Positions 1-10,291 of a DNA stretch of 64,000 bases are shown in pieces. The DNA is from DATEDA01 sp963827595. GTDB lineage: Bacteria > Pseudomonadota > Gammaproteobacteria > Burkholderiales > SG8-39. The translations under genes were made by a program, and so were the position numbers. How positions within the stretch are numbered: position 1 is the stretch's first letter; every line of letters begins with the position of its first letter. Under the pieces are notes generated by a model. It made no database searches. It was not told where the DNA came from and worked only from the letters and a program-made list of their open reading frames with translations. The DNA is taken from positions 62,001 to 126,000 of the forward strand of contig CAWHBT010000013.1 of assembly GCA_963827595.1 (NCBI GenBank), written 5' to 3'.

Positions 1-113
1 CTCCGCGGCGGTCATCATTGTCGCGGCGCCACGCGCCTTGAATGCGGGGAACGGATGCCAGCGGGCCGTCAGAGTGCGTTGCCCCTAAATCCACGAGCAG
101 CAGAGGGGCATTG

Positions 114-476
114 GTGCAGCGAAAGGCTTATATTGCAATCGTCGAGACCGACGACCTCATCCGGGAGCTCCTTGAGCGCTGGCTCGGGGAAGCAGGGTAC
201 GCCGTGGGCGCGGGGCAGTCCGGGGGCTCTGCGCGGGGGGAAGCGCCGTGCCTCGTCATCGCGAACATCTCGAGCCCGCGCGGCGCCGGGGCGCTGATCC
301 GGTCGCTGCAGGCGGCGTATCCAGTGCCGATCCTGGTGATCTCCGCACGGTTTCGGCGTGGTCTGGGCATGTCCGCGAACGCGGCGCGCCAACTCGGCGT
401 GCGCAAGGTGCTGCCGAAGCCGTTCACGCGCGCGGAGCTGCTCGCCGCCGTCCGCGAGTCGCTCGAGGACCGGTGA
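114..476 (+). CDS. Degenerate CheY-like receiver protein
   Basis: A short single-domain protein of about 120 residues with the receiver fold: the acidic pair in VETDD near the start, the switch region VISA and the conserved Lys in LPKPF. The position that normally holds the phosphorylated Asp (LLDxxMP in active receivers) reads IANISSP, so Asn replaces Asp and normal phosphotransfer is unlikely. I chose the GTG at 114 because AGAGGGG lies about 7 bases upstream. An ATG at 42 in the same frame would add 24 residues with no receiver similarity. It ends 51 bases before the first histidine kinase on the same strand and is probably cotranscribed with it. The fold assignment is firm; a regulatory role as pseudo-receiver is inference. 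Confidence 0.65.
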   Translation: MQRKAYIAIVETDDLIRELLERWLGEAGYAVGAGQSGGSARGEAPCLVIANISSPRGAGALIRSLQAAYPVPILVISARFRRGLGMSANAARQLGVRKVLPKPFTRAELLAAVRESLEDR

Positions 477-527
477 GGGGGACTTCCCGAGGCACCCCGC
501 TCAAGACAGGCTGAGCAAGCGTTACCG

Positions 528-3500
528 ATGATCAGGCTTCTTCGCTTTTCCCCTTCCAGGCTGGGGCTTGGTTACATCGCACTCAGCGTGCTGGCGCTTG
601 CCTTGTTCGCGGTCCCGCTCTGGTCTGCCTGGCGCGTCAACCTCGGGACCTTCAGGGCCTACGTTCAGGGAGAGGACGTGCAAAGGCTCGTGGACGTCTT
701 CGACCGCGAAGGCGCAAAGGGGCTTGCTGCCGCGATGGAGTCACAGGTGAGAGATCTGCCTGGTGACGAAATCATGATCCTCGCCGACGCGTCGAAATCG
801 CGGCTCGCCGGCAATCTGCCCGCGTGGCCACCGCAGGTCCCCGACGCGCCCGGAACGTACGGACTCGTCATTGACATCGGTGGCGGAGCAACGATGCGAG
901 TCGTTGCCTTGCATGCCAAGTTGCCGGGCGGATACCACCTCCTGAGGGGCCGTGAGAGCGTTCTCTTCCAGTCGTTCATCGAGCGCTTCTGGTACGGGAT
1001 TGCCGGCGCCGTGACCATCGTCCTGGTGATGGGTGCCGGCATCGGGTGGCTGATCCATCGTGCGCTTCTCGCAGAAGTGAATGAAATCAGCCGCACTGCG
1101 TCGGCCATCGCCGAAGGCGACCTTTCGCGCCGTCTGGCAGCAAGCAGCGGGTCGCCCGAGCTCGACACTCTGGCGCGAACCGTCAACGACATGGTTGCGC
1201 AGCTCGCCAGGCAAAACGTGCAATTGGAGGACGAGATCGCCGTTCGCCGGCAGGCGGAGCAGGCGCTTCATCGCGCTCACGACGAGCTTGAGGGCGTGGT
1301 CGCGCAACGAACCGGGGAACTGGCGCGCGCGAACGAGTCCCTGCGGCTGTCCGAAGAGCGATACGCCCGCGCCCTGGACGCCTCGGACGAGGGTCACTGG
1401 GAGCTGAACGTCTCGACGGGCGAGATATTCGTCTCGGCGCGCATGAAACAGATCTTCGGTCTCGCTGCGGACACGCGCTTCCCCGACCACGCGGAGTATG
1501 TCGCGCGGGCGCCGTTCTATCCGGACGACCGCCAGCGCGTGCTCGGCACCTTTCAATCACTCCTCTCGGGCGAATCGGAGCGCTACGAGATGGAGTACCG
1601 CATCGTCCCGCAGCCGGGCGAGATCCGCTGGGTGCGCTCGCGCGCGAAAGCGTTCCGGGACGAGCGGGGCGTCACGACTCGGATGAGCGGCTCGCTGACC
1701 GACATCACCGACCGCAAGCGAGCGCAGGAAGCCTTGCAGGCGAGCGAGGAGCGCCACCGCGCAGTCGTGGAGAGCCAGACCGAGCTCGTCTGCCGCTACC
1801 TGCCGGACACAACGCTGACCTTCGCGAACGAGGCCTACTGCCGGTTCTTCGGCCGGCGACGCGAAGAGCTGATCGGACGGAGTTTCCTGGAGGTGATCCC
1901 GGAGCCGGCCTGGCCGGCGGTGTTGAACCAGGTGGCATCGCTGGTGAAGGATCCCCGGGTGTGCACTTATGAGCACGAGGTGGTGCGGGCTGATGGGACC
2001 ACCGGTTGGCAGCAGTGGGTGGACTCCCCGGTCGTCGGGTCGGACGGGCACGTGGTCGAGCTGCAAGGCATCGGCCGCGACATCACCGACCGCAAAGCCG
2101 CGGAGGACGAGTCCCGGCTGCGGAAGGAGGAGCTGCAGCGGCTGATGGACTCGATCTCGGACTATCTGTGGAGCGCCGAGGTCGCGGTCGACGGCTCGTT
2201 CGCCTACCGTTACTACTCGCCGGTCGTGGAGCGCATCACCGGGCGGCCGCCCGAGTACTTCCTCGAGTCGCCGGAGCGCTGGCTCGGCACGATCCATCCG
2301 CTGGACCGGCCGCTGCTCGCGGAGGCCTTCCAGCGGATCACCTCGGGCGCCACGGACCGGGAGGACGCCGAATACCGGATCCTGCGGCCGGACGGCGCGC
2401 TGCGGTGGGTGCGCGACAGCATGCGTGCGACGCGAGTCGAGGATGGTCGCATCCTCCTCGACGGCGTCGTCAGCGACATCACCGATCGCAAGCTTGCCGC
2501 CGAGGCGCTGCGCGAAAGCGAAGCCCGCTTCCGCAACCTGACCGAGCTCTCATCCGACTGGTACTGGAAGCAGGACGAGAATCTGCGTTTCACGTACCTG
2601 TCGAGCCAGGCCAGCGACCTGACCGGATACCCGGGGGAGTCCTCGTACGGCAAGACCCGCTGGGAACTCGCCAGCACGACGCCGCTGTCTTGCTCCTGGC
2701 CCGAGCACCGGGCGGTGCTTGCAGCCCGTCAGCCCTTCCGTGATCTCGAAATGCGCCGCGTCGTCGGGCCGGACGGAACCGTCCGCTATTTCAGCGTCAG
2801 CGGCACGCCGATCTTCGACGAGGAGGGCCGCTTCAATGGCTACCATGGCATTGGGCGCGACATCACCGAGCGCAAGCGCATCGAGGAGGAGCTGCGCGCG
2901 CGCCAGGACATGCTCGACCTCGCGCAGAAGGCCGCGCGCGCGGTGGCGTTCGAATGGCGCATCGGCGCGGGCGAGGGCGAGAACCGCTGGTCGCCGGACA
3001 TCGAGGCGATGTACGGGCTCGCGCCGGGCTCGTACGACGGGACCTACGACACCTGGAAGAAGCTCGTCTTCCCGGAGGATTGGCCGGCGGTGAAGGCCGC
3101 GATCCAGCGCGCCAACGAAACCGGCGACGTGGCCGCCGAATATCGCGTCGTCCACCCGGATGGTGCGGTGCACTGGCTGCAGGCGAAGGGCCGGATGTTC
3201 TTCGATGACGAGGGCAAGCCCACGCGCATGGTCGGTTTCATGCTCGACGTCACCGAGCGGCACCAGGCCGAGGAGGAGCTGCGGCGGCTGGAGCGGCAGC
3301 TTCGCCAGGCGCAGCGGCTCGAGGCGATGGGCACCCTCGCCGGCGGCATTGCGCACGACTTCAACAACATCCTGGGCGCGATTCTGGGCTACGGCGAGAT
3401 GGCGCTTCGGGATGCGGCGAAGGGCAGCCGGCTGCGGCGCGACCTCGACAGCATCATGACCGCGGGCGAGCGCGGGCGCGCGCTGGTCGACCGGGTCCTG

Positions 3501-4434
3501 GCGTTCAGCCGCAGCGGCGTCGGCGAGCGGGTCCCGGTACACGTGGAGCGAGTGGCCCGTGAAGCGCTGGACCAGCTTGCGGCCAGCCTGCCCGCGGACG
3601 TCACCATCGCGCCGCGGTTGCACGCCGGCCGCGCGGCGGTGCTCGGCGACCCGACGCAGGTTCATCAGGTGCTCATGAACCTGGCGACGAACGCGATCCA
3701 GGCGATGGTCGCGGGCGGCACGATGCGCGTGTCGCTCGACGAGGTGAGGCTCGACGCGCCGCGCGTCGCGACCACCGGCACGCTGGACTCCGGAGAGTAC
3801 GTGGTGCTGGCGGTCGCCGATTCGGGCACCGGCATCCCGCCCGAGATCATGGAGCGGATCTTCGATCCGTTCTTCACCACCAAGGAGGTCGGGGTCGGCA
3901 CCGGGCTCGGGCTCTCGCTCGTGCACAGCATCGTCACGGAGCTCGGGGGCGCGATCGACGTCGCGAGCAAGCCCGGCGCCGGCAGCGTCTTCACGGTCTA
4001 TCTGCCGCGCGCCGGCGACGCGGCCGACAGCCAGGAGCGCGAGGAGCCCGAAGCGCCGCGCGGGAATAGCCAGCAGGTCCTGATCGTGGACGACGAGGCC
4101 CCGCTCGTCAGGCTCGCGACCGAGACCCTCGCGGAGCTGGGCTACGTGGCCGTCGGGTTCACTTCCAGCGCCGCGGCGCTTGAGGCGTTCCGCGCCGCTC
4201 CCGAGCGGTTCGATGCGGTGATCACCGACGAGCGCATGCCCGGCATGTCGGGTTCGGCGCTGATCCGCGAGATACGCGGGATCCGGAGCGCGATCCCGAT
4301 CCTGCTCGTCAGCGGCTATGTGGCCGGAGACGTCGTCGCGCCGCGCGCGGGACGCCGGCGCAGACGAAGTGCTGAAGAAGCCGCTTTCTGCGCACGAGCT
4401 TGCAAGCAGCCTCGCGCGCGTGCTTGGCGCGTAG
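528..4434 (+). CDS. Membrane hybrid histidine kinase (HAMP, five PAS, kinase, receiver), one frameshift
   Basis: About 1300 residues. Two membrane segments (about 14-34 and 154-178) flank a small periplasmic domain, followed by HAMP (about 180-230). Five PAS repeats start near residues 274, 405, 535, 663 and 795, most ending in DITDRK or DITERK. Then come a phosphoacceptor helix of the HDFNN class (His near 942), a HATPase with DSGTGIPP and GTGLGLSL, and a C-terminal receiver with Asp in ITDERMPG. The frame breaks near 4335 at GTCGTCGCG, where the neighbouring paralogue has GTCGTGCG. Correcting the extra C gives the expected receiver end with LKKPLS and a stop at 4432-4434. Without it the frame runs on to 4907 as an artificial tail. 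Output partner unknown; no DNA-binding domain. Confidence 0.85.
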
Positions 4435-4575
4435 CCGATGCAGCTCTCTTTGCGCCTCGTGCTCGAGCCCAAACAGTGCGCGGAGCGAACCGCTCCGTGG
4501 CGCGCAGGGGCGTGGGGCATCGCGCCACTGCGCAAGGTGGAGCCCGGCGCGGTCACGCTGGTCAAGTAGGCGGAC

Positions 4576-7500
4576 ATGCGCATCCGTACGCAGTTGCTCC
4601 TGGCCGCGACGAGTGCCGCCATGGTCGGTCTCGTCCTGCTCGGCAGCCTCTGGTACGTCACACAGCGCAGCGCCGCCAACCTTCTATCCCAGGGCGACAG
4701 CCAGGACATCGCCCGCGACGTCGCCAACCTGCTCGCGCTGACACAGGAGTACACCGTCTACGGCGGCGATCGGGCTGCCGCGCAGTGGCGTGCCAGGCAT
4801 GCCCAGCTCAGTCAGACTGTGGAGCAGGCGCTGGCCCGCGAGTCCGCGCCGCACCCCGCCCTGGCCGAAATCCGCGAGCGTGTGGTCGAGCTGCTGCCGC
4901 TGCATGAGGGGCTCGAGATGGCGTACCGCGACGGTGGGTCCGACCTCGCGCAGCGCCGCCGGGAACTGATGGTCGAGCGTTTGCTGAGCGGAACGCAGGA
5001 GCTGGTGGACGCGCGCTACCGGTGGGCCACGGCCATCATCGAACAGCACGCGCGCGAGCAGAGCGTCGCCACCGCGATCGTGCTCGCGGCGTCGGCGGTC
5101 CTGGTCATGCTCATCGTCGGGCTCGCGTTTCTGGTGGCCCGCCGGGGGCTGGTGCCGCTCGCCAAGCTGCAGGCGGCGACTGCAGCGATCCAGCGTGGCG
5201 ACCTGTCGGTGCGGTGCGAGAGCAGCAGCCGCGACGAACTGGGAGAGACGGGTCGGGCCGTGAACGCGATGGCCGAGTCGCTGCTGGCGGCGAATGCCGC
5301 GCTGCATGAATCGGAGGAGCGCTACCAGCTCACCGTCGCCGGCTCCAACGAAGGCCTGTGGGACTGGGACCTGACCACCAACATGGTCTATCTGTCGCCG
5401 CGCGCCCAGGAGATCAGGATGGGACGCGCCTCGGACGGCATCGATACGCGCCACGAATCCGAGTGGCGGCAGTGGTATCAGGTTCATCCCGACGACGTGG
5501 GCCGGCGCGAGGCGGCGAGACGCGACCACCTGGAGGGCCGCACGCCGCGATACGAAGGCGAGTGGCGCGTTGCGCCACTTGGACGGCAGCTATCACTGGA
5601 TTCACACCCGCGGGATCTGCACGCGCGACGCCTCGGGCCGGGCGATTCGTTTCGCCGGCTCGACCACTGACATCGATGCGCGCAAGCGCGCCGAGGTCGA
5701 CCGCAAGCTCGCCGCCGAGGCATTACGCGCGAGCGAAGCCCGCTTCCGCCGCCTGACCGAGCTCTCGTCCGACTGGTACTGGGAGCAGGACGAGAACCTG
5801 CGCTTCACTTACCTGTCGAGCCAGGCCGATGATCTGAGCGGATATTCGCGAGGATACGCGATCGGCAAGACCCGCTGGGAGCTTGCCGACACGACGCCGC
5901 TCGCTTGCTCCTGGCCCGAGCACCAGGCGGTGCTTGCAGCCCGTCAGCCATTCCGCGATCTGGAATTGTGCCGTATTGGAGCGGACGGAAGGACCCGCTA
6001 TCTCAGCATCAGCGGTGCGCCGATCTTCGACGAGGACGGCCGCTTCAAGGGCTACCAGGGCGTCGGACGCGACATCACCGAGCGCAAGCGCATCGAGGAA
6101 GAGTTGCGCTCGCGCCAGGAGATGCTCGAGGTCGCGCTGCGCGACGTCAAGGCCTCGGAGGCGGAGCTGCGCCGGATCATCGACGCGATCCCGATGCAGG
6201 TGTGGTGCGCGCTCCCGGACGGCTCCACCGAATTCCAGAACCGGCGCTACCTCGACTTCGCCGGGCAGAGCGCGGACGAGGCGCGCGGCTTCGGCTGGGG
6301 CGATGCCATCCATCCGGAAGACGTCGAGGCGTACATGGCGCGCTGGCAGGAGATCCAGGCCTCGCAGGCGGCAGGCGAAGCGGAAGCCCGGTTCCGGCGG
6401 TTCGACGGCGAATACCGCTCGATCCTGATGCGCGTCGCGCCGGTGCACGACGAGCGCGGCAGGGTCGTCAAGTGGTACGGCGCGAACACCGACATCGAAG
6501 ATCGCAAGCGCGCGGAGGCGCTGCTGGCGGGCGAGAAAGCGCTGCTCGAGATGATCGCCAAGGGCACCCCGCTCGGCCAGATCCTCGAGACGCTTTGCCG
6601 CTTCGTCGAGGAAAACGCCGCCGGCTGCCTCTGCGGCATCATGCTGGTGGATCGTTCGGGCATGCGCCTCGAGCACGGGGCTGCGCCCAGCCTGCCGGCG
6701 AGCTACAACGACGGCATCCACGGCAGGCGGGTAGGTCCCCATTCCGGGCCGTGCGCGATGGCGGCGTTCCTGAAGGAGCAGGTGATTAGCGCCGATATCG
6801 CCTCGGAGACGCGCTGGCGGGAGCACGACTGGTGCGCCCACGCCCTGGCGCACGGCCTGCGCGCATGCTGGTCGACGCCGATCGTTTCCTCGGCGGGAGG
6901 AGCGCTCGGCACCTTCGCGCTTTACTTCCGCGAGCCGCGCATCCCCGCTTCGCAGGATCTCGGCCTCATGGAGCGGCTCACTCACCTCGCCAGCATCGCG
7001 ATCGAGCGCACGCAGGCGGAGCAGGCGCTGCGGCGCAGCTGAGACCGCACCTGCGCCAGGCGCAGCGCCTGGAGGCCATGGGCACGCTGGCGGGCGGCAT
7101 TGCGCACGACTTCAACAACATCCTGGGCGCGATCCTCGGTTATGGCGAGATGGCGCTACGCGACGCGCCCAAAGGCAGCCGCCTGCGGCGCGACCTCGAC
7201 AGCATCATGACGGCGGGCGAGCGCGGGCGCGCGCTGGTCGACCGGGTCCTGGCGTTCAGCCGCAGCGGCGTGGGCGAGCAGGTCGCGGTGCACGTGGAGC
7301 GGGTGGCCCGTGAAGCGCTGGACCAGCTCGCGGCGAAGCTGCCCGTGAACGTCACCATCGCGCCGCGGTTGCGCGCGGGCCGCGCAGCGGTGCGCGGCGA
7401 CCCGACGCAGGTGCACCAGGTGCTGATGAACTTGGCGACGAACGCCGATCCAGGCGATGCCTTCCGGGCGGCACGCTGCGCGTGTCGCTCGACGAGGTGA

Positions 7501-8189
7501 GGCTCGACGCGCCGCGCGTCGCGACCACCGGCACGCTCGGACTCCGGCGACTACGTGGTGCTGGAGGTCGCCGATTCGGGCACCGGCATCCCGCCCGAGA
7601 TCCTGGAGCGGATCTTCGATCCGTTCTTCACGACCAAGGAGGTCGGCGTCGGCACCGGGCTCGGGCTCTCGCTCGTGCACGGCATCGTCACCGAGCTCGG
7701 GGGCGCGATCGACGTCGCGAGCACGGTCCGGCGCCGGCAGCGTCTTCACCGTGTATCTGCCGCGTGCCGGCGACGCCGCCGACGACCAGGAGCGCGAGGA
7801 GCCCGAAGCGCCGCGCGGGAATCAGCCAGCAGGTCCTGATCGTGGACGACGAGGCGCCGCTCGTCCGGCTCGCGACCGAGACCCTCGAGGAGCTGGGCTA
7901 TGTGGCCGTCGGGTTCACCTCCAGCGCCGCGGCGCTCGAGGCCTTCCGCGCCGATCCCGAGCGGTTCGATGCGGTGATCACCGACGAGCGCATGCCCGGC
8001 ATGTCGGGCTCGGCGCTGATCCGCGAAATACGCGGGATCCGGAGCGCGATCCCGATCCTGCTCGTGAGCGGCTATGTGGGCGGAGACGTCGTGCGCCGCG
8101 CGCGGGACGCCGGCGCAGACGAAGTGCTGAAGAAGCCGCTTTCGCGCACGAGCCTCGCAAGCAGTCTCGCGCGCGTGCTCCATGCGTAA
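4576..8189 (+). CDS. Hybrid histidine kinase (HAMP, PAS, GAF, kinase, receiver), several frameshifts
   Basis: Second kinase of the cluster. It has an N-terminal membrane anchor, a periplasmic stretch, a second membrane segment (near 5090-5140) and HAMP. PAS repeats follow, including SSDWYWEQDENLRFTYLS, almost identical to PAS4 of the upstream kinase. A GAF domain sits near 6530-7010, then an HDFNN-type kinase core and a receiver (LIVDDEAP, ITDERMPG, LKKPLS). The reading frame changes near 5570, 7030, 7445, 7470, 7542, 7728 and 7822, and each side continues the same domain. From 7040 the DNA closely follows 3300-4434 of the first kinase. The shifts are single bases and most are extra C or G, so I treat the gene as intact in the cell but misread here. 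A genuine pseudogene made by duplication is the alternative. Confidence 0.7.
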
Positions 8190-8227
8190 ACGCGTCGGAC
8201 TTCACGCCTGATGGACGGACGAGACTC

Positions 8228-9804
8228 ATGAATCTTGCTGATCAGGGTGCAAAGGTGGTCGGGTATCAACGTGCTGATGCGGGCCGCGGGAGCCAAGGCG
8301 TGACGCCTCGGGATGCTGCATTGCTGACGGCGATGCGGTGGCTCCGCCCCTACGGGCTGGCAGTCGCTTTCGTTGCGATCGCACTTGGGCTGGCGCTGCG
8401 TCGCCGAACTCCAGGCGCTGGACAACCTGGCATTCCCGCTTTTTGCTGATGGCCATCGCCGGCAGCGGTCTGGTACGCGGGGGCCGGACCTGGCGCCCTG
8501 GCGATCGTGCTCTCGAGCCTGGCCTTCAACTACTTCTTCACGGACCCCCGGTACAGCTTCTACATCGACGCCTCCGATCGCCCGTACTTCGTCGTCTTCA
8601 TCCTGTTTGCGCTGCTGATCGGCTGGTTCGCCTCGCGGCGCCGGCGGATCGAGCAGGAGCTTCGCCGGGCACGCGACGAGCTCGAAGCAGAAGTCGCGAT
8701 ACGAACGCAGCAGGCCAGCCTGCTCGATCTCACGCACGACACTATTTTCGTCCGTGACATGGGCGACGTCATCACGTACTGGAACCGTGGGGCTCAAGAG
8801 CTGTATCGGATGGACGTCCGCAGAAGCGATCGGCAAGCCTGCTCACGAGCTGCTGCAAACGATCTTTCCGGAGCCGCTGGACGAGATCCGCGCGGAATTG
8901 CTGCGCACCGGGCGCTGGGACGGCGAGCTCAGGAAGACACGATCCGATGGAACCGCAGGTGATCGTAGCGAGCCGATGGTCCTTGCGGCGGGACGAGCTG
9001 GACCTGCCGGTCGCGATCCTGGAAACCAACAACGACATCACCGAGCGGAAGCGGCGGGACGAGAAGATCCGGGAGCTCAACGCCGACCTCGAACGGCGGA
9101 CCCTCGAGCTGGAAGCGAGCAACAAGGAGCTCGAAGCCTTCGCCTATTCCACGTCGCACGACCTGCGAGCGCCCCTTCGCCATATGGCGGGTTATTCGGA
9201 GCTCCTGCAGAAGAACGCATCCTCGGTTCTGGACGAGAAGAGCCGGCGCTACGTGGCGATGCTCCTCGAATCGGCAAAGCGGATGGGCGATCTCATCGAC
9301 GACCTTCTGGCCTTCTCGAGGATCGGACGGGCCGAGACGCGGAACACGCTGGTCAGCCTGGGGCCGCTGGTGACAGAAGTCGTGAGTGAAGTCGAACGTG
9401 ACACGGAAGGTCGCAGCATCGCCTGGAGAATCGGCGCATTGCCCACTCTGCATGGTGACCGCTCGATGCTGAGGCTTGTCCTGCTCAACCTCGTTGCGAA
9501 CGCCGTCAAGTTCACGCGCACCCGGGCGCAGGCCGAGATCGAGATCGGGTGCGCCGACGGCAAGCAGGGCGAGGTCGTCGTCTTCGTGAGAGACAACGGC
9601 GTCGGTTTCGACATGAGGTACGTGAAGAAGCTCTTCGGTGTATTCCAGCGCCTGCATCGTGCCGATGCGTTTGAAGGCACCGGGATAGGACTGGCCACGG
9701 TTCAACGTATCATTGCTCGTCATGGCGGCAGAGTGTGGGCTGAGAGCGTCGTGGACGGAGGCGCCACGTTCTATTTCTCGGCTCCCAAAACCACAGGGGT
9801 ATGA
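8228..9804 (+). CDS. Sensor histidine kinase (DUF4118-like membrane domain, PAS, HisKA, HATPase), frameshifted
   Basis: The start region encodes hydrophobic helices, with NYFFTDPRYSF near 8527, typical of the four-helix DUF4118 domain seen in KdpD-like sensors. A PAS domain follows (THDTIFVRDMGDVITYWN), then a HisKA of the phytochrome-like class (STSHDLRAPLRHMAGYSE) and a HATPase with DNGVGFD and GTGIGLATVQ. Frame changes near 8400-8480, 8815 and 8935 break the N-terminal half, while 8947-9804 is continuous. The stop lies 3 bases before the start of a small receiver protein, the usual arrangement for a cognate pair. The signal sensed is unknown. Confidence 0.7.
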
Positions 9805-9807
9805 AAC

Positions 9808-10264
9808 ATGAGCGGATTGGGACGTATATTGCTGGTCGAGGATGACCCCAAGGACGTCGAGCTCACGCTGACGGCGCTGGATGAATACAACCTCGCCAAC
9901 GAGGTCGTTGTCGCTGGCGACGGCGAGGAGGCCCTCGACTACCTCTATTGCCGGGGCAACTTCGCGACGCGCACCAAAGAGAACCCCGCCGTCATCCTGC
10001 TCGACTTGAAACTGCCCAAGGTCGACGGACTGGAGGTGCTGCAGCAGGTCAAGGTCCGATGAGAAGCTGAAACTGATTCCCGTCGTGGTGCTCACCTCGT
10101 CGCGCGAGGAACGCGACATGGTGGCGAGCTATCAGCTCGGCGTGAACGCCTACGTGGTCAAGCCGGTGGATTTCCACGAGTTCGTCAATGCGATCAAGGA
10201 GCTCGGGGTCTTCTGGGCGATCATCAACGAGCCGCCGCCGGGAAGCGTGGGCAAGGGGCGCTGA
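9808..10264 (+). CDS. Single-domain response regulator, Rcp1-like, one frameshift
   Basis: A CheY-like receiver of about 151 residues with LVEDDPKD at the N-terminus, the phosphoacceptor in LLDLKLPKVDG, the Thr/Ser switch in VLTSS and the Lys in YVVKPVDF. The C-terminal helix ends in the FWxxINEPPP type typical of response regulators paired with phytochrome-like kinases. One extra G near 10053 (AAGGTCC for AAGTCC) breaks the frame; the second half reads cleanly to the stop at 10262-10264. It starts 3 bases after the preceding kinase gene, which is its probable partner. It has no output domain, so it probably acts by protein contact or as a phosphorelay intermediate. Confidence 0.75.
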
Positions 10265-10291
10265 GGTCTGCCTCCGGAGCAAACGCGAGTC

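Noticed and set aside
4438..4569. Possible 43-codon gene between kinases 1 and 2
   Set aside because: No ribosome site, no recognisable motif and very short. It could be a fragment of a binding protein but nothing supports expression.
2550..4754. Long open frame on the minus strand opposite the first kinase
   Set aside because: His/Arg/Asp-rich composition typical of antisense to GC-rich coding DNA; no motif, and the + strand has clear domains.
4435..4907. Apparent 150-residue extension of the first kinase
   Set aside because: It arises only from one extra C near 4335. The paralogue and motif LKKPLS show the true end at 4434, and the extension overlaps the next kinase in another frame.
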